Positions 29,122-39,655 of a stretch of 42,891 bases of DNA are shown here, piece after piece. The notes under the pieces are model-generated. The model ran no database searches. It saw only the letters and a program-made list of their open reading frames with translations, and was not told where the DNA came from. The position numbers were made by a program, and so were the translations under genes. This DNA comes from Nemertoderma westbladi (Eukaryota > Xenacoelomorpha > Nemertodermatida > Nemertodermatidae). Within the stretch, counting starts at the first letter, position 1. Every line of letters begins with the position of its first letter. The DNA lies in contig JAUCBJ010001680.1 of the NCBI GenBank assembly GCA_032718475.1, positions 1 to 42,891 of the forward strand, written 5' to 3'.

Positions 29122-31113
29122 TTACGTTGGGGAGTCCCTAGATGTTTGTTGGATTAGGGAGGTGGTCGTGGGAAGAGTATCTTGCCTTCCATAGTTTCCG
29201 GACAGTTCTCTGTCTCTTTCCAGTAAACATAAACGACCAACTGGGCGATTGAGTTGTTGTGTTTCGAATACAATTCCAGGTTTCTTCTTCGTCCTGGAAT
29301 AGTGACGATAGAAACATCGCTTCAAATACACGACGGCCTTACAAAGCCGATTCCAGGAGCTATAGTGATTTATCGCTCTCTGCAGGAGAGGTGAGAATCC
29401 CTGCGAGACGTCTGGTGTTCCAGATTTCCAGTCTTTTTCTCTGATTTCCACAACAGATTTATTTGTGGCGGGGGAGTTTAGATCCACAGCGTCGTCCCTG
29501 GAAATGTGTAGTACAGACAGATCTATCACGGGTTTGAATAACTTTGATTTACTCGTCCGGGTTTTAGGTTTGACTTTCTCCGCTCCCTTGGCTTGTCTAA
29601 TCTCAGCCGTGGTAAGATGGGGAGGCCATTCATCTTCTTCTTTACTTAGGAAGTCGGGTCCACCTAACCAGTCCGGAGTATCTATCAGTTCTTGAGGGGT
29701 TGCTCCTCTGGAAGCGATGTCGGCTGGATTAATCGTCCCAGGGCAATGTCTCCATTGATCTACATTAGAGTTAATATCGTCATTATCTGAGGAGTATGGT
29801 GTTCCCTCAGTTGTGGTCTCTCCCTCACTGATTTCTTCTTCCCATTCACTCACCTGATGGACTTGGTCGTTAGGTAGCCTTTCCATGAGTGTCCTACGGG
29901 AAGGTCCAGTGAAGTACCAACCTACTCTTGTTCTTCCCGCATATGTTTGTAATGGTTGCGGTCGAGCAGGCCGTTTCTCTAATGTCTCTAGCGCCTCATG
30001 CGCATTTTGGCCGATGAGTATCTGCACCCCTGGGTAGTCGGTGTTGAATCTAGGGATATTATGCTGCTGGGTAAAATCGTCTTCATCCCAGTTGTAAGGT
30101 TCCACTTGGCTGGTAGCAAAGTTCTTTATCGCCACCATTTTTACTGACCTTATGCTGTGTTCTCCTAGTTCGTCCTGGGGAGTGGACAACGCTCCTACAT
30201 AGTAGTCTGTAGCTACTGTAGATTTCCAAACCTGCATAATTCCTGAAAGGTTCAACTTAGTTCGGAACTTGGGTTGTCCAGCAAAGATGTCTTCGGCTAG
30301 TTCTTTGTCGATGAATGTTCCTGTGCTGCCGGAGTCCAGGAGGGCGTTGACTATAAAACTCTTACCTGATCCATGGACTCTCAGCTGAACTACGGGGAAT
30401 TCCCGGATTCCGACGTTGGAAGTTGGCGCTTTCCAAGATGGTTGTCGGTCAGGAATAGCCGGGTGCGCTTCGTTATCGGTTTCAGTCTCATACGTAAGCG
30501 CTCGATACACCGCGGTGTTTGTCATATAACAGGATTCGTTTTCGTCGGAGAATTCGTCGGTGTAGAATCCTTCCATCTCAGAGCTGTGGTCAGTGTCGTT
30601 CACATCACTGAATTGGACATGTAGTTCGGGCTCACTTACCTGACTCGTGCGGGTTCTTTCAAATTCTGTGTGCAGCAAGATATGATGTTTCGCGCCGCAC
30701 TTAGCACACCTAGCATCTGAGTAACAGGTCCGCCGTTGGTGTCCTCGTCTGAGACAATTATAACACAACCGCTTATCCCACATGACATCACGTCTATCCT
30801 TAAGGGATTTCTTCAGGAATTCATCACACCCACTCAAGCGATGTGGCCCGTCGCACAATACACATTTGGGCTTGATGTTACTTACTTTAACCTGTGCTGT
30901 GTGGTGCACACTTGTTCTTTCCTCGGGCTTTCTTCCATGAATTCTCTTAGGAGACGTAGGAGGAGTTTTTGTTACCTGTTCTCTCCTGTCACTGGTTCGA
31001 GACTTAAATTTACTTACGTCTTTCCGGTTTTGTTGACATAGTAAGATCTTTCGGTGTCTTTCCCGCTGTTCTCCTCGTGGGAGGTTTGGCTTTCGCCGTC
31101 GTCTGTATAACAC
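29122..31113 (-). pseudogene. BEL/Pao zinc knuckles, protease and pre-integrase piece; RT deleted
   Basis: 663 codons. Cys/His knuckles lie at Cys84-Cys87-His91-Cys96, Cys117-Cys120-His125-Cys130 and Cys136-Cys139-His144. The aspartic protease active site is ALLDSGSTGTFID (Asp260). The usual post-protease block PGVQILIGQNAHEAL and RTRVGWYFTGP follow. Then, near residue 445 (about 29,770), the sequence jumps to CPGTINPADIASRGAT, which in Pao elements lies far downstream, after RT and RNase H. Thus about a thousand codons are missing with the frame kept. The end has HYSSWNRLCKAVVYLKR, the region just before the integrase zinc domain, and then stops. The frame overlaps the gag ORF by about 100 bases. 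Confidence 0.85.
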
Positions 31114-31970
31114 ACTGGTGTTACCTTTCTCCTAGAAACGGGTTTTTCACTTACCTCACTTTCAGGAGTCTTCTCTCTAGACTGTTTTAGGAGTTGTAAT
31201 CTTACCTCTCGGTTTAAGAATGACAGAAGGTCCGTCATGGTTGGATCTCTATGTTGTTGGTCCATCAAATAGAGAACCTTTTTGTCCCAGCGAGTACCTA
31301 CTCCACCCTTTGGCAAAGCTGATGCTAAGGCTCCTACAACCATAGAATTCTGGTATTCATGAGACTTACCTAACCAATCTAATTGTCTACAGATCTCCTG
31401 AATCTCATCGGAAAACTCTATAATCCCGCTGCTAAGAAACTTTCGGGGCGCTACTAATTTCGCATACAAATACCTAGCTATGTTAGTCCTATTACCATAC
31501 CTGATGTTTAGTGTATCCCAAACTTGTCTTAATCCATCTGGATGTCCAATAAACTTTAACGCCATTAACTTGGGAGGTCCTTCCAAGCACTCGATGAGGA
31601 ATCTAAGTTTCTCTCCGTTAGATAGTACAGAGTTCTGTATGTTATCTTTATAATATTCATTAAAAGGTAACCATTTCATCTCATCTCCGTTGAACTTGAC
31701 GATCTCTCCCACCTTTACCGCTTGACGGGCTTCGGTTCTAGCCATTTGACGCGTAAAACTTTCTTGGGCCATCGTATTATTTAATATCGAGTTATCGGTA
31801 TATAAATTTCTCGGATTATGATCAGGTCTATATGGAATATCATTATCAACAGGTTTATAATTACCCTTAATAGGGTTTACTATAGGAGTTTCTACTTCAC
31901 TAGCAGTATAGATGCGTGTAGGCTCCACACCTTGCGCATGAAATACTTCAGACCTAACAGGTTGACACAT
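31014..31970 (-). CDS. BEL/Pao gag (DUF1759-like)
   Basis: 318 residues. The central region reads KFNGDEMKWLPFNEYYKDNI, NGEKLRFLIECLEGPPKLMA, and a block with VWDTLNIRYGN, LDWLGKSHEYQN and RWDKKVLYLMDQ. This is the pattern of the DUF1759 gag domain of Pao elements (W-x-x-F, L-x-Y-L-x-x-x-L-x-G, W-x-x-L-x-x-R-Y-G). Gag forms the virus-like particle and binds RNA. It stops at 31014, while the protease ORF continues in another frame with about 100 bases of overlap. This may be a mutation or a programmed shift. The start at 31970 may not be the original one because a LINE sits just upstream. Confidence 0.8.
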   Translation of the reverse strand: MCQPVRSEVFHAQGVEPTRIYTASEVETPIVNPIKGNYKPVDNDIPYRPDHNPRNLYTDNSILNNTMAQESFTRQMARTEARQAVKVGEIVKFNGDEMKWLPFNEYYKDNIQNSVLSNGEKLRFLIECLEGPPKLMALKFIGHPDGLRQVWDTLNIRYGNRTNIARYLYAKLVAPRKFLSSGIIEFSDEIQEICRQLDWLGKSHEYQNSMVVGALASALPKGGVGTRWDKKVLYLMDQQHRDPTMTDLLSFLNREVRLQLLKQSREKTPESEVSEKPVSRRKVTPVCYTDDGESQTSHEENSGKDTERSYYVNKTGKT

Positions 31971-32044
31971 TGTTACAGGGGGTGGTGATATACCCCTTTG
32001 TATATTTACTAATTATTGAACTATTACTAATCATTTTTAACTGA

Positions 32045-33235
32045 AAATTGGCGGGAGCATTTGAATCAGAATAAATACATTGCTGCAGCATTTTTGGATC
32101 TGAGCAAAGCATTTAACTCAATAAATCATAATATTTTAAATGCCAGACTACAATATTTAGGCTTCCACCCCACCGCACTAAACCTGATTAAAAATTACCT
32201 CTCAAGCAGGAAGCAGCGTGTAAAAATAGATAATACCTTTTCGGACTGGCTAACGGAAACAAAAGGCGTACCCCAAGGGACAGTATTAGGTCCGCTACTT
32301 TTTACCCTATATACAAATAATATTCCGGAACTAATGAAAAATGAGCAAATAATACAATACGCCGATGATACAGTAATTTATGTAATAGACTCAGACCCAG
32401 AACATGCAGCAAAATTGTTGGAGTCCCGTGTTATTCAGATTCAAAAAATATTTAATGATGCACAATTAAAACTGAATCCAGATAAAACTGAATTTCTCCT
32501 ATTGTCACCTAAACAAATTGGCCCCCAACTTAGGGATGAAATCTCCACAATAAAACTAAATGTTGGTGGCAGTGAATCTATACCTCAGTCAAAATCAGTA
32601 AAATATCTTGGAGTAATCATTGACAGTGAACTAAATTGGGACGATTATATTAAAAAAATAATTCAGAAAATGACACTTAGTATTTCTTGTTTACGTTCTA
32701 TAAAAGGCCAATTGCCAAATAAAACGAAATTGCAATTATACAAAACACTTACGATGCCATATCACAACTATTGCTGTCAGCTACTTGTGTCACTCCACGA
32801 CAAATATGGATCCAAGGAGTTGTTGTACAAAATTGAGAAAGTGCAAAATTATGCATTGCGCACTATTTTTGGTAAGAAAATCAGAGATAACAGCGGCACT
32901 GAGTTAAGACAAAAAGGAGAAATTCCGTTACTACCAGCAATCAGGGAGTATTTCACCCTTGTTTATTTTTATAAGTATATACACGGATTGACTGAGGCAT
33001 TTAAAATTCTAAATCTGCCATTTCTTCCAAGACAAAATGTGAAAATGAACACCAGGACGGGTAATATCATTATTCCAAAAACAAATAACAGGTTTGGCCA
33101 CGATAGCGTAATAGTGAAATCAATAAAATTATGGAATACTTTAGACATAGAAGTTGTAAAATTACCAAATCTTTTAACTTTTAAGCGGAAATTAAAAAAT
33201 TATATTCTTGAATAAATACAGCCGAGAGGCAGTAA
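32045..33235 (+). mobile_element. 5'-truncated LINE in plus orientation
   Basis: Contains the RT and C-terminal part of a jockey/CR1/L2-like non-LTR element. The 5' end is truncated at about 32,045, a common result of incomplete reverse transcription. Its 3' end points toward the 3' end of the minus-strand LINE, with long G runs between. Confidence 0.75.
32061..33215 (+). CDS. LINE reverse transcriptase, 5' truncated
   Basis: 384 codons, uninterrupted. The first codon of the open stretch is TTG, so the true start was upstream and is lost. RT motifs: AAAFLDLSKAFNSINH (Asp13), GVPQGTVLGPLLF (69-81), QYADDTVIY (Asp102, Asp103), LKLNPDKTEF and VKYLGVIIDSELNW. The C-terminal part has LYKIEKVQNYALRTIF and ends with the RLKNYILE type of tail. 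It would copy LINE RNA at a nicked target. The open frame suggests a fairly recent insertion, but without the N-terminal half it cannot act. Confidence 0.85.
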   Translation: MNQNKYIAAAFLDLSKAFNSINHNILNARLQYLGFHPTALNLIKNYLSSRKQRVKIDNTFSDWLTETKGVPQGTVLGPLLFTLYTNNIPELMKNEQIIQYADDTVIYVIDSDPEHAAKLLESRVIQIQKIFNDAQLKLNPDKTEFLLLSPKQIGPQLRDEISTIKLNVGGSESIPQSKSVKYLGVIIDSELNWDDYIKKIIQKMTLSISCLRSIKGQLPNKTKLQLYKTLTMPYHNYCCQLLVSLHDKYGSKELLYKIEKVQNYALRTIFGKKIRDNSGTELRQKGEIPLLPAIREYFTLVYFYKYIHGLTEAFKILNLPFLPRQNVKMNTRTGNIIIPKTNNRFGHDSVIVKSIKLWNTLDIEVVKLPNLLTFKRKLKNYILE

Positions 33236-33745
33236 CTTAGCTCTAGGCTTTTGATTGCCCACCAGATGAGGGGGGGGGGGGGGGGGGGGGGGTGGTGGTG
33301 TAGCGGGAGCTGCATCACTTGGGGGGGGGGGGGGGGGGGGGTCTAACTGTGCTTCTAATACATTAGATATTACTAATTCATTTATGTGTATGTATTGTAG
33401 TTTAGTATACATAGGTACTTACTGTACGTACATACATTACATACATAGGTATAACCTAGTAGTTTATTTTATTTTTTTTATTTTATTCTTTACACCAGAC
33501 CATATTATTATTATACATGGGGTGCACAATATAACTGATCCATATCCTAATTAGCCTACTATTATTGTTATTATATTAAGCACAATTAAAGTCCTAACTA
33601 AGCCCTACTAAGTAGCTACATATTAATGTATTATGAAACCGATAGTAATTAGCAAACAAATTGACTACGATGAATTCTAGATGATTCTAGAGTACACATC
33701 ATATAAATCGTGGAAACAATTTTATTACTAGATACCTTAATTCTA
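33216..33745. other. Non-coding junction with two long G runs
   Basis: No gene. G runs of 23 (33270-33292) and 21 (33321-33341) bases surround TGGTGGTGTAGCGGG. Then AT-rich DNA that probably includes the 3' UTR of the minus-strand LINE. Confidence 0.7.
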
Positions 33746-34480
33746 TTATATAAGCTCTGCACTGAACGATAGCGTAAGTGAATAAAACATGGCATATTTG
33801 AAGTACCGAAAAATAAGGACATACTGGAACGGAAGCTTAAAAAATATACGTGCAGCCGAGTTATAGGCCACTCTGACACGGTTATACACAGACTCTGAAT
33901 AGTTCAATGGTGACCACAGAGCATTGCAATACAAAGGAGTTACATATGCCCTAAACAGAGTAACTTTTACTAAATTACTACAATTATGAAATTTTCTACA
34001 CAAAGTGTTTGCACGAGCATATAAACCTCTAGTAATATTCTTGATGTCGAAATCGTCATCACGACTTACATGTATTAAATGCCCCAAATATACATATTTT
34101 TCTACTCTAGAAAGTATAGCTCCACATAAATACATAGGCGCCATAGAGAACAAATTACTGGACCGTGGGTTAAAAAACATAACTTTAGATTTCTTTAAGT
34201 TAAATAATATCCTATGGCTAATTGCATAATCAGAACAAGTATTTATCAGACGTTGTAAACCTACTGCAGAATTAGAGATCAAACAAATATCGTCTGCGTA
34301 TATAAGATGATTTATTCTACAACCATCGAGCATACAGCCTACATTAGCACAAAGTAAACTATTTGATAGATCATCCATATAAACATTGAACAGATAAGGG
34401 CTCAAAATACCACCCTGTTTTACTCCATTTGAAACCTTAAAAACCTCAGAAAACGTTGAACCCCATTTGACTTGTAGTGT
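33746..34480 (-). pseudogene. LINE (minus) RT 3' half
   Basis: Continuation of the minus-strand LINE after the RTE insertion. The frame is open from the junction through GVKQGGILSPYLFNVYMDDL, then the active site LIYADDICLISNS and KVMFFNPRS, and the YVYLGHLI block. The C-terminal part ends at 33746. The 220-residue portion after the ATG at 34405 is uninterrupted. Removing the RTE insert plus one target copy (1,326 bases, a multiple of three) keeps it in frame with the piece at 35818-35995. Confidence 0.85.
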
Positions 34481-34491
34481 TTGACACCTAT
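34481..34491. repeat. Target-site duplication, left (11 bp)
   Basis: TTGACACCTAT, repeated exactly at 35807-35817. Marks the insertion of RTE copy 2. Confidence 0.92.
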
Positions 34492-35767
34492 GATTCTATT
34501 AAATCGCATCAGGGATCCCATTGAGAGACTGCTCCGTGGAAATCAGAATGGGTTCCGTAAAGGTCGTGGGACCATGGAGCCCATTTTGGCACTTAGAAGG
34601 ATAATTGAAGAATTATCAAAAAAGAAAGACAGGCATCTGGCTGTTATCTTTGTTGACTTCTTCAAGGCCTTTGATTCAGTCTCTCGCTCACGTATGTTCA
34701 GCATACTTTCATTATATGGGATTCCTGATGAAATTATTGCAGCAATCAGATCAGTATACGATGGTTCGACAACATTTGTGTCTACTGTTGACGGTGACAC
34801 AGAACCATTTGAAGTGTTATGGGGCGTCCTCCAAGGAGACACACTTGCACCATTCTTGTTCATTATTGTGGTTGACTATGTTCTACGCATGTCCTTAGAT
34901 CATCATAATGATGATGGGGTGATGATAACTCCACCTACTGGCTCCAGAAGTCGAGGAAATCCTGCCAAGTACCTAACTGATCTAGACTTTGCTGATGACT
35001 TAGGAGTACTCTCAGAATCATTAGAGGGAGCCCAACGGCTCCTCAGCTCATTAGAACATGCTGCTTCTAGTGTTGGTCTTTTTATTAACTCCAGAAAGAG
35101 CAAAATTCTGACAGTTAACTTTGAAAGTCCTCAGCAAGTCTCTGATCGGATGAGCATAAGCTCAAAGGATTTTATGCTTGAGCATGTGGACGACTTCTGT
35201 TACCTGGGATCATGGATCCGGAAGTCAGGTGAGGACCTTCGAATACGTAAGGGAAAGGCATGGGCAGCCTTGAATAGGCTTTCCAGGATTTGGAAGTCAC
35301 CGAGAATTAATCGGAAACTTAAGGTCCGATTATTTAGAGCAGCAGTAGTTCCAGTACTCCTCTACGGGAGTCCATGCTGGGCTCTAACTGCTGAGGACAC
35401 CAAATCTCTGGATGGCACATTCACAAGAATGCTACGCCGGGTTCATTGTGTCAAGTACAATGCACACATCTCCAACCAGACACTATATACCATTGGAGGT
35501 GTCTCATTGGTTCCCCCAAGCTTGACACTAGAACAAAATCGCCTCCGCTTTGCAGGACATTGCTTTCGCCGTGAGGACCAGCCAGTGCATCATCTTGTAC
35601 TTTGGCAGCCTCATGGAGTGAATAAGCATGGTGGACAGCCCATGACTTTCTTGAGACGCATCTTAATGGACACTGGCCTTAAAGATGCGGATGATCTAGC
35701 AAATGTCATGGGTGATAGGGAGTTGTGGCGGTGCAATTTTGTTGACAAGCCGGCACAGCATTCTTAA
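34492..35767 (+). CDS. RTE reverse transcriptase, copy 2 (truncated)
   Basis: About 425 codons open to the TAA at 35765-35767. The open frame extends left into the target duplication, so the ATG at 34481 is not native. Motifs: VIFVDFFKAFDS (Asp59 of the open frame), GVLQGDTLAPFLF, LDFADDLG (Asp172, Asp173), CYLGSWIRKSG, LLYGSPCWALT. Same protein as copy 1 but without its insertions, which makes it a good reference for that copy. The fingers region and endonuclease are missing. Confidence 0.9.
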
Positions 35768-35806
35768 AAATGCAGCTGTAATGCAGCATGCCGATCCTAG
35801 TAGTAG
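34492..35806 (+). mobile_element. RTE-type LINE copy 2, 5' truncated, with TSD
   Basis: 1,315 bp. The 3' end is a short TAG run like copy 1, directly followed by the duplicated target TTGACACCTAT. The 5' end is truncated inside the RT. It interrupts a minus-strand LINE. By eye it differs from copy 1 by only a few percent, so both inserted recently. Confidence 0.92.
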
Positions 35807-35817
35807 TTGACACCTAT
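35807..35817. repeat. Target-site duplication, right (11 bp)
   Basis: TTGACACCTAT, exact match to 34481-34491. Confidence 0.92.
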
Positions 35818-35995
35818 ACCAGTAAACCAATACACGAACAATATATTCTGGAACATTCCTATCTAACAGTTTGTGGAAAAGTTTGTCATGAACAATCCTA
35901 TCGAATGCCTTACTGGCATCTAGAAAGCACACGTATACAGCGGAACCATTATGAAGATAATAATCAACTATTTCTTTTAAAGTGTAAACACACAT
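35818..35995 (-). pseudogene. LINE (minus) RT fragment with motif A
   Basis: About 60 codons of RT between the RTE insertion and a frame change: YTLKEIVDYYLHNGSAVYVC, then FLDASKAFDRIVHDKLFHKL (motif A, FLDASKAFD) and VLVYWYR at the insertion point. The upstream part of the same LINE ends at a stop at 36054 in another frame. The open frame to its left (35696-35817) is RTE sequence. Confidence 0.8.
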
Positions 35996-36053
35996 CTCAG
36001 TACCACTTTTCTTTTTATACGAGAATTGATAATTACTTGTGATTAAGTACGAC

Positions 36054-37436
36054 TCAATGCGTGCAAAACAATATATATTCGTAAACTTTACTAAGAATCG
36101 CTAATAGAGCAATTGGTCGATAATTAGAACTGTCGTCTACTTCATCGTTCTTGTCCTTTAAAATAGGAACTAGTAAACAATGAATCATCCCTTCCGGAAT
36201 AAATCCATGCACAGTAATTGCACTCAATAAAATCGACAAAAGGACATTCAAAAGATCACTTTTACCATATATAAAATGTTCGGCAGTAATACCGTCATGT
36301 CCAGCTGCCTTCCCTAATTTTAAATTTGATATTGCACATCCTACTTCATCGGGACTAATTATCATATCAGGAGTGAATGAAATATTGGAGATACGATCGT
36401 CTACACTACGTACTGTAAACTCAGTAGCTGCACCGGCATTACAATTAAACAGTTCAGAATAGACACCTTTAAACATATTACAAATATTAGGCGCACCAAT
36501 TTCTTTACTTACTACATTTGGTAAAGGTACATTTATATTACTATGTTTATGTATGTTTTTCCAAAAACTCCTACTATCATCGCGGAGATGCGCAGATGCT
36601 AACTTATCCGTTCTCGTAGCTGCTTCATTACATTTACAGGTACGGAGTACACGTTTAAAATTAGCTTTGGTTGAAAGGTATTTGCGATGTAGCTCACCCT
36701 GGCGAGGAGAGCCGGCATCCCTCCATTGTTTAAAAAATGAGTGCGAGATTTCATACGCATCTTTAACCGAATCATTCCATCCCGGAATGTTGCGGTTTAT
36801 TCCAGAATCTGAAACAGATGCGCATGGTATCGAGCAATTCGCTGAGTCACGCAAAGCCGACTCAATACTAACCCAAAGTTCTGTTATGCATTCAGAGTGA
36901 TTAGTGGTTCTACACTTAGTATTAATACAATTTATTTCCTCGGGTATTGTGATACAACTCAAGGCGTTATATAATGCATTGTTATATTTGACAAAATCAG
37001 ATACACTTGCTTTATCCCATATCAGACTATCTGTTTTGGACGTAGAGTTCAAAATATTACTGATACACGTTAACATAGGTTCTACATCAATTACAAATGT
37101 TAATGGCATATGATCAGTAACAGTTACATCGTAATTAACAGCAATATTCCTAACAATTGAATTACAACTCATGCTTCCAACTACGTGGTCTAGCCACGAT
37201 GTTGTGCCAAAAGCGGCGCTAACAAATGTAAATGTGTCATGCGGTAAACACTGAGCGTCAAAAATATTTACACCAGTTTCATTGCACCAGTCAAGTAATT
37301 CTGCATAAAATGATTTACCGGGTGAGGCATTAAAATCACCTACAATGAAGCACTTAGACGTCGGTGCTGACTCAATCAGTAGTAGTACCTGCACACCGAC
37401 GCTTGTTGACTTAATTATCAGTTTATGTGCATTCAT
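36054..37436 (-). pseudogene. LINE (minus) endonuclease C-terminus and RT N-terminus
   Basis: 460 codons. The endonuclease part has CFIVGDFNASPGKSF, a SWLDHVVGS block and TVTDHMPLTF (the final D-H motif). The N-terminal endonuclease motifs are missing, so the copy is 5' truncated or decayed near 37,440. A linker with ISHSFFKQWRDAGSP follows, then RT start motifs AAGHDGITAEHF and SSNYRPIALLAILSKVYEYI. It stops at 36054, out of frame with the next piece. I do not assign the clade with confidence. Confidence 0.82.
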
Positions 37437-37546
37437 TTTACTGCCTGGTGCAATTTTAATATTTCATCAGTTTTAGTCAATAAAAGATCAAATTATTATT
37501 AAATTATATATAATTTATCGCGTTCTAACGCAATACTCTGCTGCAC

Positions 37547-38833
37547 TTATTGCAGTTCTAACCTACCCTCTCTTACTGTTCCCTTTAACTGCTGCACAGT
37601 CCTTTCCATTTCTCGGACGTGCTGGGAGGAACGTATGCTTTGTTCCTCCAATTTTCCGAGCAGGAGATCCATCCCCCGCCGTCCCTCATCCACCCACTCG
37701 ACCGCCGAAGCGGGAGCCGCCAACATAGTAGCGGGTAGACGAGGGACGATGGGCGATAAATCGTGGATGTCTCGCTCGGCGTCCAAGACTGGGACTGTTT
37801 CTGTGGCTATTCTATTGGGCACAGGTAATTTAGTACTGTGCAAAGGGAATTTAGAGTTAGGTTCTGGAAGTACAGGTGTCTCTATCACCGAAGGGGTGGT
37901 TTCGAGAACAGGCCTAATTATTTCAGGCTCATCTACTATAGTAGGGAGTCTTTCTACTCTAATAATTTGGTCTGTGGGTTCTGTACTACCTAAGTCTGCA
38001 CTAGCTAGTTGCCTTCTCACAGCTGGGGGCAAATTAGGCAATTTCTGATGGTGAGGCGTTCTTCTACGTCTGCTGGAACGAGATCTATTTCCTCCGCCTT
38101 CAGGATCTGTTGTATCGCCTTCATCAGATGATGTAAATCCCTGTCTCTTGGGAGTAGATCGACTTATCATCTGCATCTGCTTAGCTGTTCTTTGTTTATT
38201 GAAGTAGTCTTGCTTCTCTTGAAGATTTTCCAACTCTAGTTGGACTGTCTCTTCAGATGCCCTCCGTTCTGCTGCTGCCACTGCCTCTGCCGCCTTTCTT
38301 TCCGCTTCTGCCGCTGCTACCTTTCTTTCCGCTTCTGCCTCTGCCGCTGCCGTTGCCGCTTTTCTTTCCGCTTCTGCCGCTTTTCTTTCCGCTTCTGCCG
38401 CTGCAGTTGCCGCTTTTCTTTCAGCCTCTGCCGCTGCAGCTGTCGCTTTTCTTTCAGCCTCTGCCGCTGCTGCTGCCTTTCTGTCTTCTATCCGTTTTTT
38501 CTTTAATTGTTCTTCCTGTTCCCTAGCGATGAGGATGCTTTCATCAAATTTAGCCTGCTCTATGGCTAACATTTCCGCATCTAATGCGTCTAACACAAAT
38601 TTGGCTCCCTCACTAGTAGGATGAAGTCCAGCTAGCCGTCTCCTTAGCTCTTTGTCGCCTATAAATCGTTGATAGTCCGACAGATAGATGTCAATGGCGT
38701 CTTTCTTCTGAGGTTTCTCTAATGTAACCTCGCTTTCCACCTGAGAAAAGGTAGCGTCTGTTGCTTCTCCGTGGGTCGAGCGCTCAGTTAGCTGAATTTT
38801 CCATTGGGTCGTTCCTTGAACTTTAAGGCTCAC
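37547..38833 (-). pseudogene. Pao-associated gag-like ORF, 3' part (Ala-rich coiled coil)
   Basis: 428 codons. N-terminal block with DAIDIYLSDYQRFIGDKELR, then a charged helix, then repeats of AEAERKAA (about residues 118-192), which should form a long coiled coil. After that SRSTPKRQGFTSSDEGDTTD, a basic RSRSSRRRRTPHHQ stretch, a Pro-rich region and a C-terminal helix. It is in the same frame as the ORF ending at 38867, separated only by two TAG codons; the oppositely oriented copy at 41852-42891 has sense codons there. So this is the 3' part of one longer ORF. Structural or gag-like role is inferred. Confidence 0.65.
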
Positions 38834-38866
38834 CCGTTGGAACTAAGTCTTTACGGCAACTTGCAA

Positions 38867-39655
38867 CTACGTGTCTTGGCTTCTTTTCGAGGCTTCCTCA
38901 AAGGCCGATAGGATTAGTCTGATTCTTAGGATACGTTCTCGAACTTGATAAAGCAGCTCTCCCTGCTCTTGAGGTCCTTGGGGTTGTTGAAACAGTTGTT
39001 CCTCTAATCGCTCCAAAGAACTGAAGAATCCCTGTACATATCCTGCTGCCGACCTCTTCCACACAGCTGGATCTCTAGTGTCCTTTACTACTCCCATCCT
39101 GTATAAGTCCTCCCAGGCAGCTTCCGATAAGTTAAACGGGAGTCCGGGTCCGGGGAAGTTCCATTGCGTCTCGACAATAGACTTCAGTTCCTCCATTGTG
39201 TATCCCGCATAACTGTCCTTGGTCGATCGCTTACTTCTCTCCCAATCGATTTGATGTTCCTCCACCACAATCAATACTCTAGTGAGTACGGCTTCAGGAA
39301 GAATGAGAAGTGGATCCGAATAAACTGCTTCTGCTATCTTTGCTCCGCGCTCGGGTGTCAACTCTACAGTATCGGAACTACTGGAGCTATCGGGCCGCTG
39401 AGAAATAAGTTCTCGGTTCGGATGTTGCTGCTGTTTAACAGCTGCCTCTTGGACCCGCTTGACTTGAGCCCGAGTGCCTATGATAGACCTACTGTGCTTT
39501 ACTAGCCTAGGGTCTGATACTACTACTGAAGGGATGACTTTTCTTACAGTAGGAGGGGACTTGAACTTTGGTCTCAAATGTTCGGTACTCCTGTCGGAGT
39601 CACAGACTGTTGTTTCTAGGAGACTATCTGACAGAGTTTGCTTTGTGTCAGCCAT
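38867..39655 (-). pseudogene. Pao-associated gag-like ORF, 5' part
   Basis: 262 codons starting MADTKQTLSDSLLETTVCDS. Polar N-terminus, then a helical domain with AVLTRVLIVVEEHQIDWERS, YTMEELKSIVETQWNFPGPG and AAWEDLYRMGVVKDT, and a terminal helix (YQVRERILRIRLILSAFEEA). It ends at TAG 38867-38869; a second TAG lies a few codons on (38834-38836), then the frame continues as the next ORF. I recognise no named domain. Position upstream of Pao gag on the same strand suggests it is part of that element. Confidence 0.55.

Larger units (their letters stand above)
29122..39655 (-). mobile_element. BEL/Pao retrotransposon, deleted and nested
   Basis: Minus-strand order: gag-like ORF (39655-37547, broken by two stops), LINE insertions (about 37,440-32,040), DUF1759-type gag (31970-31014), then zinc knuckles, aspartic protease and a fragment near the integrase (31113-29122). 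All Pao parts share one orientation, which is why I join them; that the first ORF belongs to the same element is inference. LTRs were not identified. The RT and most of the integrase are missing. Confidence 0.65.

Noticed and set aside
38240-38526. Plus-strand ORFs rich in Leu/Pro or Cys/Arg/Phe
   Set aside because: Antisense shadows of the AEAERKAA coiled-coil repeats; the same happens at 42189-42578.
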